DNA from: CAZPZZ01 sp964591245
GTDB lineage: Bacteria > Acidobacteriota > Vicinamibacteria > Vicinamibacterales > UBA8438
Reading direction: 5' to 3'
Length of the DNA: 42,583 nucleotides
NCBI GenBank assembly: GCA_964591245.1
Contig: CAZPZZ010000020.1
Span: 1-42,583, forward strand
This document shows, in pieces, positions 23,256-32,134 of the stretch. Both the position numbers and the translations under genes were made by a program. The first letter of the stretch is position 1. Each line of letters starts with the position of its first letter. Under the pieces are notes generated by a model that did no database searches, had not been told where the DNA came from, and worked only from the letters and a program-made list of their open reading frames with translations.

Positions 23256-26200
23256 TCATTCCGGTAGCTTGAAAGAGACGACCCGGCCGGAGAACTTGTA
23301 CTCGGCAACCCAAAGCCGTTGACCATCGAAACCGAGCTGACTGGGCCAGAACAAGCCCTCTTGCGTCGTATCCGGATCCGTATCCGCTGTACCCGTCGCC
23401 CCAAGCAGAACATCAGGCTGAACCCCTGCGAGGGCGTCATCAAGACGCTCCCATGCCGTCACCCGGTTGTAACCGAGATCTGCTCGAAAGACGTGGCCTC
23501 CAGAGACGATGCCTTGCCCCGGCGCGCTGGACCAACCCGGATCAGGAATTTCGGTGAACTGGGAATCCGAGCCCAAATCACTGATCGACATCACCCCGAA
23601 AAACGCGCGTCCGCTGATTGAGAGATGTTCTCCATCTGAATAGATGTCGGCGCCTGCGATGTCCGGTTCCAATGAGAACAGTGGAGCTTCATTGCTCTCC
23701 GGCAATCCATCCCAGATATAGAGGCCGCCGTCAGAATCTAGAACATATAAATATTGGCCATCGAGTGCGAGTGACTGCACCGATTCGACAGTGATCGATC
23801 CGATCTGCGATCCATACACAACATCGGGGGCGCGCCCGTCGCAGGGCACGCCACTCACCCAGGCCCGTAAGCCATTCATTGGCCCGGCTGCCACCACGGT
23901 ATTGTCGTGCAACGCGAGCGCATGTACGCCATCCGCGAAATCGACGACGGCAGTTGGGGTGCTTGCGCTTGTCGTGGGGATGGTCGTCCAGCAGTGTAGC
24001 CGTTTGTCGTACCCGTCCCCGATCAGGAGGTGCTGCCCATCGGAGCGCGGCACGCCATTCGTGATGAAGTCGTGTTCCGCAAATGTGTCTGTGCTGATAT
24101 CGGGTGCACCCAGCACGATATCGGGCGTCGCAGTCTCCGACGTCGGAACCTCACTGAAACCCAGGATTCGATTGCTGTTGTAGTCCGAGACATATACCCG
24201 GTCGTCTGCAACGGCGATCGTCGAGCCATCTCCACCGCGAAGCCCCCAGGCTCGTCCATCGAGTCGTAGATCCGGCTCCACATTGGACGATGCCGGAACA
24301 CTATTCCAGATGTTGATGGCGCTACCGATCATGAGGAGTTGTCCTGCAGCGCTGACATCTCCTGCCAACCAGATCGATGGCGACTCTTCCGTGATGAATC
24401 CCGTTGGTGTGGTGTCGGACTGCGTCGGGAATGTTGACCAGAACCAGGACCCCATCTTCGAATTTTGTCCAGAGGCGTTGTGATCGCCCACAATCAAGAA
24501 GGAGTGGCCATCCGTCGTGATACTTCTGGGGGTCCCGATTTCCTCTCCACTGAGCACGATGTCGGCGGCTTGGTCGGAACTGGTGGGGAACGTGTTCCAG
24601 ATCAAGATCCAGCCACCAAATCCGACACCGCCGGTCGATGATCCGGCAGCGGTACCGGCTACGATCAATTTTTCACCATCGGTCCAAACACCCCAGGGCC
24701 ACACGAATCGATCCGTGCGCGGGCTCAGGGGAAATTCGTCGCCGGACTGTACACCAGACAAAATGAGGTCCGGCGCGGCACCGTGTCCGTCTGGCAGGCC
24801 GTCCCAGACAAGAATTCGGTGATTGTAGGTATCGGCGACGAGATACTTTCCTCCTCCGGCCGCGACATCCACCGGCCACTTCATTCCGGCGTTTCCCTCT
24901 CCGGAATCGTTGGTGAGAAAGCTTGGTTGGCCCAGAACCAGGTCAGGAGGCGCGTTGTTGCCAGGCAAGGTTGTCCAGACGAGCACGCGGTTGTTGTTGC
25001 CGTCGGCCAACATCAAAGCCGTGCCGTCGGTCGCGATACCCTTGGGGTGATTGAAGAGTGATGGGCCGCCGCTTCGGTTGAAGTCGACCGCACCCAGCAA
25101 CAAGTCAGCCGCCTGTCCTGTCTGGAAGAATTTACTGCCACCCTGGGTGTCATCTTCACCACTACCTCCGTTATCGGTGGCAGCGAGGCGAATTTGCTCT
25201 CTGACCAGAGCAAGGGCGTTGTCTTCTCCGTGGCCGTTGACTCGATAGCGCAGGTATTCCTGGAGCCAGACCGCCTTGCCTTCGAGGTCTACCGGCCCAA
25301 GAATTGCGGTCCGGTTTAACTCTTCCCGGTAAAGAGAATTGAGCTCTTCAAGAAAGGCCAACGACAAGTCACGTGCAGGAAACGCAATGATGCCTGGCTG
25401 AATCTGGCCGCACACTGGTTGGATACCCTGTCCACGAATCTGCATGAATACCCGCGTTGTCGCGTCTTCTGGGGAGCATTCGTTGAGTACGTAACGCAGC
25501 CACTCAGGGAACCACACCGCCGTTCCTTCAGCATCCACGTATCCGGCGTTCGTATCCGATCTGCCCAAGGTCGTCTGGTATTCGGTTTCCAACTCCTGAA
25601 AAAAATCACGTACCTGGTCTCTGGGAGGGAATGGAATCATCGTGGCCACGGCGCCGAATAGCGTTCGCGCACCCTGTATGTCATTGGGTTGGAGCGTATC
25701 TGAACCCCCTGCCATTGCATCCATTAAGGCGGCACCCGAATATCTCACTCCATCGGGATGCCCCAGCCCGATCACGTGCCCCAATGCGTGGGTAACAGTC
25801 CGCCGTAGATCGTGAACCCGTTGTCCACTGTGGCTTACTTGCTGTGGTCCTCGATAACAGTTGAACGCAACGGTGGAGTTGAGAAGGATGTCGGCCTCGA
25901 GGGTCTCATCGATGCCCTCCGTGACACGAGAGATCACGTGGGTGGCACCGACCACGCCGGATCCGAAGGATAGGCCGAAAACGTCGTCCGCAAAACGGAC
26001 GCTATTGAGCGCGTCGCCGGCCACGGCGGGGACGGACTTGCCCGGGCGTTGCACGAATTGGAACCCACGCTCAGGGAGTTGTGTGTTCCATTCCGTGAGG
26101 CTCCCTGCGGCGCAGCGATTCCAGTCGCTTGGCTCATCGCTTGTTAGCCGCGTGTCGCCGAGGTTGACGTCGAGGAGAATCTTGGTCGATGTCCACCGCC

Positions 26201-26291
26201 GGTCGAATAATCGAAATGCGTTCAGTGCGTGCGAGCCCAGAATGACGATGATCAGCATGCTCAACGCAGAGGCGGTGCCAACACGGCGCAT
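23256..26291 (-). CDS. Secreted matrixin-like metalloprotease domain (Glu-less zinc motif) fused to NHL-type propeller
   Basis: A protein of 1011 residues. ATG 26291 (MRRVGTASA) is preferred because GGAGGAGAG lies upstream; the open frame to 26417 lacks one. After a signal peptide or anchor (ALSMLIIVILGSHA), residues about 40-215 form a metzincin/matrixin-like domain with the three His of HALGHVIGLGH (168-178) and a Met-turn-like ALMDAMAGG. The normal HExGH glutamate is Ala (codon GCA, 25785-25787), so catalysis is doubtful. Residues 221-288 and 304-369 are two copies of a roughly 68-residue module (FPxRD...EL...VDxEGxAVW...LRY...N). Residues about 393-1011 form a propeller with NHL-like repeats (GIATDGTALMLADGNNNRVLVW, DLVLGQPSF). 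The gene converges on the first DUF5916 gene. Function unknown. Confidence 0.88.
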   Translation of the reverse strand: MRRVGTASALSMLIIVILGSHALNAFRLFDRRWTSTKILLDVNLGDTRLTSDEPSDWNRCAAGSLTEWNTQLPERGFQFVQRPGKSVPAVAGDALNSVRFADDVFGLSFGSGVVGATHVISRVTEGIDETLEADILLNSTVAFNCYRGPQQVSHSGQRVHDLRRTVTHALGHVIGLGHPDGVRYSGAALMDAMAGGSDTLQPNDIQGARTLFGAVATMIPFPPRDQVRDFFQELETEYQTTLGRSDTNAGYVDAEGTAVWFPEWLRYVLNECSPEDATTRVFMQIRGQGIQPVCGQIQPGIIAFPARDLSLAFLEELNSLYREELNRTAILGPVDLEGKAVWLQEYLRYRVNGHGEDNALALVREQIRLAATDNGGSGEDDTQGGSKFFQTGQAADLLLGAVDFNRSGGPSLFNHPKGIATDGTALMLADGNNNRVLVWTTLPGNNAPPDLVLGQPSFLTNDSGEGNAGMKWPVDVAAGGGKYLVADTYNHRILVWDGLPDGHGAAPDLILSGVQSGDEFPLSPRTDRFVWPWGVWTDGEKLIVAGTAAGSSTGGVGFGGWILIWNTFPTSSDQAADIVLSGEEIGTPRSITTDGHSFLIVGDHNASGQNSKMGSWFWSTFPTQSDTTPTGFITEESPSIWLAGDVSAAGQLLMIGSAINIWNSVPASSNVEPDLRLDGRAWGLRGGDGSTIAVADDRVYVSDYNSNRILGFSEVPTSETATPDIVLGAPDISTDTFAEHDFITNGVPRSDGQHLLIGDGYDKRLHCWTTIPTTSASTPTAVVDFADGVHALALHDNTVVAAGPMNGLRAWVSGVPCDGRAPDVVYGSQIGSITVESVQSLALDGQYLYVLDSDGGLYIWDGLPESNEAPLFSLEPDIAGADIYSDGEHLSISGRAFFGVMSISDLGSDSQFTEIPDPGWSSAPGQGIVSGGHVFRADLGYNRVTAWERLDDALAGVQPDVLLGATGTADTDPDTTQEGLFWPSQLGFDGQRLWVAEYKFSGRVVSFKLPE

Positions 26292-26650
26292 GGGTATCTC
26301 TCTCCTCCGGTTGGTATGCATCCTGACGACAGGTGTTTCGCGCAAAGAATACTTGAAACGGATTGAACCAGGAGCAGGGAGCGAGGGCGGCGGTATTCGC
26401 ACACCATCCCTTCGCATTTAGCGAGGTGTGGGGCTCCTGGGAGACGGAACCAAGGAGGCGTCATCATGGGACAGCCCGCCGGGTGTCCTATGGAGACGTC
26501 CCGACACGCCAACAGAATGCGGTCGCGAGGGCCTGATGCCGGCTGTCTGTACCCCTGACGGGGCAATCGCGGCACTTCGGCGAAACGGTCCCTGCTCAGC
26601 GTGGCGTGTCGAGATTCTCCGATCGTCCCGTATGTCACTACGGACGCGAT
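26292..26650. other. Intergenic stretch between two leftward genes
   Basis: About 360 bp holding the leader of the metalloprotease-like gene and the 3' region of the PQQ-like gene. A segment at about 26390-26450 translates on the plus strand like the spurious frames seen across tRNA genes, but no cloverleaf can be folded (see rejected list). I see no gene and no clear terminator. Confidence 0.4.
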
Positions 26651-28027
26651 CTAGTAGTCGGATGCGGCGAGTGAGGCCCGGATAATCTCGTTGTCGTTAC
26701 GGTGGATGATATGCCCGTTGGCATACGCGGGATGTGTCCAGTTGACCTTCCGGTCGAAGCGGCGGCTGGGTCCGAAGCCGGAGTCGCCGGTGGCCTCGAT
26801 TAGCTTGATACGACCGCGTTCGATGTAGCCGTCTGGGGTGAACTGGGCGTCGATGAGGAATCCGTCGTCGTTGACGACGAAGTAGCGGTCGCCTTGCTTC
26901 ACCATGAACGCCGTACCCCACCGTGCTTGGGCTGTCATCTGGTCGCTGGCCCAGAGCCGTTGGCCGGTGCGGGCGTCGAGACCGCGAAGTTCACCGTAGC
27001 TTCCGACACCGTAGAGATAGTTCCCGTCAATGAGGGGAGTGGTGATCATGGAGTGGAGTCCGTCGGTTTCATCTGGCATTTCGCTGCGGCTCTGGCCTCT
27101 CCACAACAGCGTTGCGGAGGGAGAGTCCTGGTCCAGTTCCATCATCATGGAACCTCGATAGAACTGAGAGACGACCAGATAATTGCCGCTCCAGACCGGC
27201 GTGGCCACAGACATGCCCGCGCCCGCTTCCCACTCTTCTTCCCAGTACAGCTCTCCGGTTTCGGGGTCCAGTGAGACGAGGGCCGCCGCGTGCCAGACGA
27301 TAAGCTGTCTGGTGCCGCCGGCTTCGATCATGATGGGTTGTCCGTACCCCATTTCGCCCACCACGTCGAGGGCTCGCCACACCTCTTCGCCGGTGTGCTT
27401 GTCCCATGCCATTACGAGTCCACCAGGTTCACCACCGACGACGGTGATCACACGATCGCCATCCACGATCGGCGAGCTGGCGACGCCCCAGGTTGGGATG
27501 AAGCTATCGTAGTCGGCGATGTAATGTTTCTCCCAGAGCACTGCTCCAGTTTCCACATCGAGGCAGTAGAGGTCGCCGGCGGCGCCCACCACATAGACGC
27601 GGTCCCCGTCGACGGTGGGCGTGGCTCGTGGTCCGATGGCATAGGAGACCATCAGCATTCGGTAGGTCGTCGGCCACTCTCGGGTCCACAAGATTTCCCC
27701 GGTCTGTTCATCGATGGCCAGAGCCCGCTCGGTGCCATCCATCGTTCGCGACTCGGGGTCCTCGGCCCAATCGGTTATGAAGACTCGGCCATCGGCCACG
27801 ACCGGTCCAGAGTATCCGGAGTTTATCGGTAGCCGCCACTTGACGTTCAGTTCCGTGGGAAGTGTTTCGACAATGCCCGTCTCGGTCCAGACTGCATCGC
27901 GGCGCTCACCACGCCACTCCGGCCAGTCGTTTGCGGATGCTGGGATGGCCAACGACAGGCCAAGGCCCACCATCAGGACTGGGCTGAGTGTACGCAGAAC
28001 CAGGTGACCAAAGTGACGCGGCATCAT
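26651..28027 (-). CDS. PQQ-like beta-propeller repeat protein, secreted (paralog 2 of 3)
   Basis: A secreted propeller of 458 residues. ATG 28027 follows AAGGAG by 6 nt. A signal peptide ends at IPASANDW, and the mature protein starts DWPEWRGERRDAVW. Blade motifs are AIDEQTGEILWTREW, CLDVETGAVLW, AWDKHTGEEVW and SLDPETGELYW. It shares long stretches with the genes at 7050 and 30670 (SRTMDGTERA, TTYRMLM, GPRATPTVDGDRVYVVG, GGTRQLIVWH, NGHIIHRNDNEIIRASLAASDY). It lacks the catalytic WDxD region and Cys pair of PQQ dehydrogenases, so PQQ binding is uncertain. It is divergent from the second DUF5916 gene, from which it is separated by 213 bp. Confidence 0.92.
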   Translation of the reverse strand: MMPRHFGHLVLRTLSPVLMVGLGLSLAIPASANDWPEWRGERRDAVWTETGIVETLPTELNVKWRLPINSGYSGPVVADGRVFITDWAEDPESRTMDGTERALAIDEQTGEILWTREWPTTYRMLMVSYAIGPRATPTVDGDRVYVVGAAGDLYCLDVETGAVLWEKHYIADYDSFIPTWGVASSPIVDGDRVITVVGGEPGGLVMAWDKHTGEEVWRALDVVGEMGYGQPIMIEAGGTRQLIVWHAAALVSLDPETGELYWEEEWEAGAGMSVATPVWSGNYLVVSQFYRGSMMMELDQDSPSATLLWRGQSRSEMPDETDGLHSMITTPLIDGNYLYGVGSYGELRGLDARTGQRLWASDQMTAQARWGTAFMVKQGDRYFVVNDDGFLIDAQFTPDGYIERGRIKLIEATGDSGFGPSRRFDRKVNWTHPAYANGHIIHRNDNEIIRASLAASDY

Positions 28028-28240
28028 TCAGAGCTCCTTCATATTCCCGTTACGACCGTTCTAGTTCGGTGTGATCGCATTCGCTCGCTCTCGGCGGCGA
28101 CGTAGCCATCATCGACAAGTCTATACCGAGGACGCTACCATGAGGCACATTGTGTCCGGGTTACAAGCGTTGTGCAGGCTAGGCCCAATGTGTGGATTTC
28201 GCGTTCTTGGGATCGCAGGTTCCGGCCGTGACGGGGTTCG

Positions 28241-30541
28241 TTGATCATCGCTACATGTCGTTGGGGTGCCCGCCTTAGCGTGATAGGGCTGTTGCTGGGC
28301 GGATGGGCACAGGCTCAGCCACCGCCGGAGTTGTTGTCTACCCTGGTCCCGTCTCCTCCGATTGCTCCCGCCGTCGTGGCCCGTGATGACCGTGGACGTG
28401 CCACGGTACGCGCGACTCGGCTCCCCGTCCCCTTGCAGTTTGATGGACGGCTCGACGAGCCAGTTTATCGGTCCATTCAACACGTCGACAATTTCATCCA
28501 GCAACTCCCGGATGAAGGGGCTTCGGCAAGTCAACAGACGGACGTCTGGATTTTCTTCGACGACGACAATATCTACGTCTCCGCTCGTTGCTATGACACA
28601 GCACCGCCCAGCGAGTGGGTTGCGAACGAGATGCGCCGGGATGTCGGGCAGTTGCGCGAGAACGACTCTTTCTCGGTGATGCTCGACACGTTCTACGATC
28701 GACGGAACGGGCTGGCCTTCTTGGTGACGCCGATTGGTGGCTTCTCCGATTTTGCTATCACCAACGAGGGGGGAAGTGTCAATACCGATTGGAATACCAT
28801 CTGGGATTCGCGCACCGCCCGTTTTGACGGGGGGTGGAGCGTCGAATTGCAGATCCCCTTCAAGTCGTTGCGCTATCGCCCAACATCCGCTCAGGTGTGG
28901 GGGATCCAGCTTCGACGGATCGTTCGCCGCCGCACCGAAGCGTCCTATCTCACGGCGCTTCCCATTTCCGCGGCGCAGGGCAACAGTGTGATTGCGGGAC
29001 TCTGGCGTATCTCCGAGGCGGGGTCATTGGTGGGGCTCGAGGTGCCGGCTGAGAGCCAAAAGCTCGAGATCAAACCCTATGGCATCGGAGGGTTCACTAC
29101 TGATCGGGTGGCCCGTCCTCCTACCCGGAACGACGTGACCGGCAGCGGAGGATTCGACGTCAAGTATGGTCTGACCAGAAATTTGACGGCGGACTTCACC
29201 TTCAACACCGACTTCGCTCAGGTTGAAGTCGATGAGCAGCAGGTGGACCTTACTCGGTTCAAGCTGTTTTTTCCCGAAAAACGAGAGTTCTTCCTCGAGG
29301 GGCGCGGCAACTTTGATTTTGCACAAGGGGGGCGTGAAGGTCTGCCGGTCCCAACGGTCTTTTTTAGCCGGCGAATCGGGTTACAGGCCGGTCAGGCGGT
29401 TCCGATCCTGGCCGGAGGGCGGCTGACGGGGAAGGTCGGTGCCTTCGACGTGGGGGCGCTCAATATCCAGACCGACGACGAACTCGTCTCTGGCGCCGAC
29501 GCCACCAACTTTACGGTGCTGCGCGTCAAGCGTGATGTTCTGCGGCGGAGTACGATCGGCGGCATCTTCACGAATCGATCGATGTCGTTGGTCGGGGATG
29601 GAGCAAGTCAGGTCTACGGACTCGACGGACGCTTCGCGTTCCACGATAACGTCAACCTTCTCGGTTATGCGGCCCGCGCAAACGTTCCCGATCGCGTCGG
29701 GCGCGATGCCAGCTACCTGGGCCAGTTTACATACACTGGGGATCGGTATGGCCTGGGGGTTGGCCATAATGTGGTCGAAGGCAACTTTCTTCCGGAGGTC
29801 GGCTTCATGCGCCGCGGCAACCTGCGTCGGAGTTCTGCTACGGCCCGGTTCAGCCCGCGTACGCGATCGGTTAGTTGGATCCGTCGATTTAGCCTGCAGG
29901 GTGAACTTGACTACGTGCAGTCCGCTGAGAACCGGTTACTTGAAACGCGATTGCAAGACGTGTCGTTGCAGGTTCAGCTGGAGAACAGCGATCGCTTGAC
30001 AGTTTCTGCCGCTGATCGATACGAGCTTCTGACCGTTCCATTTGCCATTTCACCCGAAGTCACGTTGCCGGTTGGTGGCTATGGGTTCAGAGACGCTGGT
30101 CTTTCGTACTCCTTCGGTCAGCAGCGACTCCTCAGCGGAACAGTATCCGTCAGAACGGGACAGATCTGGAGTGGGGATAGTACGTCGGTCAGGATCAGTC
30201 GTGGTCGGCTCGAGGTTACGCCGCAGTTTTCCTTGGAACCGAATCTTTCGTTGAACTGGCTCGACCTCCCGGAAGGGGAGTTCTCATCGCATTTGGCACG
30301 TCTGCGCTTGAATTACAGCGTTTCTCCACGAATGTTCTTCAGTGGTTTACTCCAGTACAACTCCAGTCAGGACCGGTTCAGCACCAATGTCCGCCTTCGG
30401 TGGGAGTACTCTCCGGGTAGCGAGGTGTTCGTGGTGTACACCGAAGAACGAGAGATGACACCACTGCTGCCCTATCGCGGTATGTCGTTGCTGCGTAATC
30501 GTGGTTTCGTCGTCAAGACAACGCGATTGTTCCGGTTCTAA
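28241..30541 (+). CDS. DUF5916 protein: CBM9-like domain plus outer-membrane beta-barrel (second copy)
   Basis: A secreted outer-membrane protein of 766 residues. The frame begins at a TTG (28241) giving a good signal peptide (RLSVIGLLLGGWAQAQ); an internal GTG is the only near alternative and there is no clear ribosome site. The CBM9-like domain runs from LPVPLQFDGRLDEPVYRSI to LQIPFKSLRY and includes NDSFSVMLDTFYDRRNGLAF. The DUF5916 barrel follows with FNTDFAQVEVDEQQ and LFFPEKREFFLEGRG. It matches the gene at 20900 across its whole length but lacks the Gly/Ser-rich insertion. It sits between two PQQ-like propeller genes, one divergent and one following on the same strand (start at 30670), which suggests they are used together at the envelope. 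Confidence 0.92.
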   Translation: MIIATCRWGARLSVIGLLLGGWAQAQPPPELLSTLVPSPPIAPAVVARDDRGRATVRATRLPVPLQFDGRLDEPVYRSIQHVDNFIQQLPDEGASASQQTDVWIFFDDDNIYVSARCYDTAPPSEWVANEMRRDVGQLRENDSFSVMLDTFYDRRNGLAFLVTPIGGFSDFAITNEGGSVNTDWNTIWDSRTARFDGGWSVELQIPFKSLRYRPTSAQVWGIQLRRIVRRRTEASYLTALPISAAQGNSVIAGLWRISEAGSLVGLEVPAESQKLEIKPYGIGGFTTDRVARPPTRNDVTGSGGFDVKYGLTRNLTADFTFNTDFAQVEVDEQQVDLTRFKLFFPEKREFFLEGRGNFDFAQGGREGLPVPTVFFSRRIGLQAGQAVPILAGGRLTGKVGAFDVGALNIQTDDELVSGADATNFTVLRVKRDVLRRSTIGGIFTNRSMSLVGDGASQVYGLDGRFAFHDNVNLLGYAARANVPDRVGRDASYLGQFTYTGDRYGLGVGHNVVEGNFLPEVGFMRRGNLRRSSATARFSPRTRSVSWIRRFSLQGELDYVQSAENRLLETRLQDVSLQVQLENSDRLTVSAADRYELLTVPFAISPEVTLPVGGYGFRDAGLSYSFGQQRLLSGTVSVRTGQIWSGDSTSVRISRGRLEVTPQFSLEPNLSLNWLDLPEGEFSSHLARLRLNYSVSPRMFFSGLLQYNSSQDRFSTNVRLRWEYSPGSEVFVVYTEEREMTPLLPYRGMSLLRNRGFVVKTTRLFRF

Positions 30542-30669
30542 GCGTGTTCGTGTCGGTGTGCGGGAGCGCATTGTGTGTGGACTGGCCGTGGGCACCGGCG
30601 CTTGCCGGGCCTGTGATAGGTTTCCCTGGGCGCGAGTGTGCCGGTCGACACAGTCATGGTCGGGGTGAC

Positions 30670-32067
30670 ATGAACGAATTATTTTCCGCAGTGGTGTACG
30701 GCGTCAGGCCGCGGTTTCCGTTAATCGCGGTTGTGTGGATCGTGTTGTTGTGTTTTCCGCAGGCGGTAGACGCAGAAGACTGGCCGCAGTGGCGAGGCCC
30801 GACCCGTCACGGTGTCTGGACCGAAAACGGTGTGGTGGACCGGTTTCCTGATAATGGCTTGACCGTGAAGTGGCGAACGCCGATCCGAGGCGGGTTCGCC
30901 GGGCCGGCGGTTGCGGACGGCCGTGTCTTCGTGCTCGATTATGAGGAATCTTCTGGCTCGCGGACGATGGACGGGACAGAGCGATTGTTGTGCTTGAGTG
31001 AAGCCACTGGCGAGGTCCTGTGGACGCACGAATGGCCGACGACCTACCGTAATTTGCATCCCACTTTTGCGACTGGTCCACGAACCACGCCGAGTGTCGC
31101 TGGTGGTCGGGTGTACGTGGTGGGGGCGACCGGGGTCATTCTCGCGTTGGAGGCGGAGAGCGGCGAAGTGGTGTGGCAACTTGATATAGCGCTGGAGTAC
31201 GGCACGACAGTCCCCGTATTTGGTGTCAGTGCCTCGCCGCTGGTCGACGAAGATCGGCTGATTGTATTGATCGGCGGAGAGCCCGATGCGTTGGTCGTGG
31301 CTCTTGACACCGACAGCGGGGAAGAAATGTGGCGTGCGTTACCGCTTGTGGCCGAGGCGGGATATAGCGCCCCGGTGATTTATGAAGCAGGCGGTGTCCG
31401 CCAGCTCATCGTGTGGCATCCGACTGGAATCAGTTCACTCGACCCCGAAACGGGAGAGACGTACTGGGAGCATTCCTGGAATATTCCAGGCGGTATGACT
31501 GTGGCGACGCCCGCAGTTGGCGGGTCATACCTGTTGGTGACGCATTTTTTCCGCGGGTCGTTGATGTTGCGACTCGATCAGGATCGGCCGGCGGCTCGTG
31601 AGCTGTGGCGGGGCTCGAGCCGCAGCGAGCTACCGGGGGAGACGGATGGTCTCCATGCTCTCATCACGACGCCGATTATCATTGGTGATCATGTGTATGG
31701 CATCGGGAGCTACGGTGAGCTCCGATGTCTTGATGCGCGCACCGGTAGGCGGGTGTGGGAGAGTGATGCACTCGTGGGACAGGCGCGGTGGGGTGCTGCG
31801 AGTCTCGTGCGCCATGGCGATCGCGTCATTGTGGTCACCGAACGCGGTGAGCTTGTCTTGGCTCGTTTTACCCCGCAGGGTTACGCCGAACTTGATCGGA
31901 TCCAGGTGCTTGCCCCGACGACGCGTACCCGAGGTGGGGCCACCGGACGGTGGGGGGACCGGAACGTGGCTTGGGCCCACCCCGCTTTCGCGAATCGGCA
32001 CGTTGTGATGCGAAACGACCAGGAAGTCCTACGGGTGTCGCTGGCCGCAGCCGACTACAACGAGTGA
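30670..32067 (+). CDS. PQQ-like beta-propeller repeat protein, secreted (paralog 3 of 3)
   Basis: A secreted propeller of 465 residues. ATG 30670 (MNELFSAVVY) was chosen because it gives a signal peptide ending at VDAEDW and has GGGGTGA just upstream; the frame open to 30544 looks like leader sequence. The mature protein begins DWPQWRGPTRHGVW and carries blades CLSEATGEVLWTHEW, ALEAESGEVVW, ALDTDSGEEMW and SLDPETGETYW. It is closest to the gene at 7050 (LTVKWR.P..GG.AGPAVADGR.FVLDY). It follows the second DUF5916 gene by 128 bp and may share its transcript. No catalytic residues of quinoprotein dehydrogenases are evident. Confidence 0.92.
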   Translation: MNELFSAVVYGVRPRFPLIAVVWIVLLCFPQAVDAEDWPQWRGPTRHGVWTENGVVDRFPDNGLTVKWRTPIRGGFAGPAVADGRVFVLDYEESSGSRTMDGTERLLCLSEATGEVLWTHEWPTTYRNLHPTFATGPRTTPSVAGGRVYVVGATGVILALEAESGEVVWQLDIALEYGTTVPVFGVSASPLVDEDRLIVLIGGEPDALVVALDTDSGEEMWRALPLVAEAGYSAPVIYEAGGVRQLIVWHPTGISSLDPETGETYWEHSWNIPGGMTVATPAVGGSYLLVTHFFRGSLMLRLDQDRPAARELWRGSSRSELPGETDGLHALITTPIIIGDHVYGIGSYGELRCLDARTGRRVWESDALVGQARWGAASLVRHGDRVIVVTERGELVLARFTPQGYAELDRIQVLAPTTRTRGGATGRWGDRNVAWAHPAFANRHVVMRNDQEVLRVSLAAADYNE

Positions 32068-32134
32068 TCGCGATCGGTTAGGCGGCCCATCGTCGTGTGA
32101 TGGTTCACCAGAGCAACACCGGTCGATCTGAGCG

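Noticed and set aside
26380..26460. tRNA-like stretch on the minus strand
   Set aside because: The plus-strand reading GGGIRTPSLRI resembles the spurious peptides produced across tRNA genes, and GCGAAT looks like a T-loop. No acceptor or D-stem can be paired and the T-stem is not regular, so it is not called as a tRNA.
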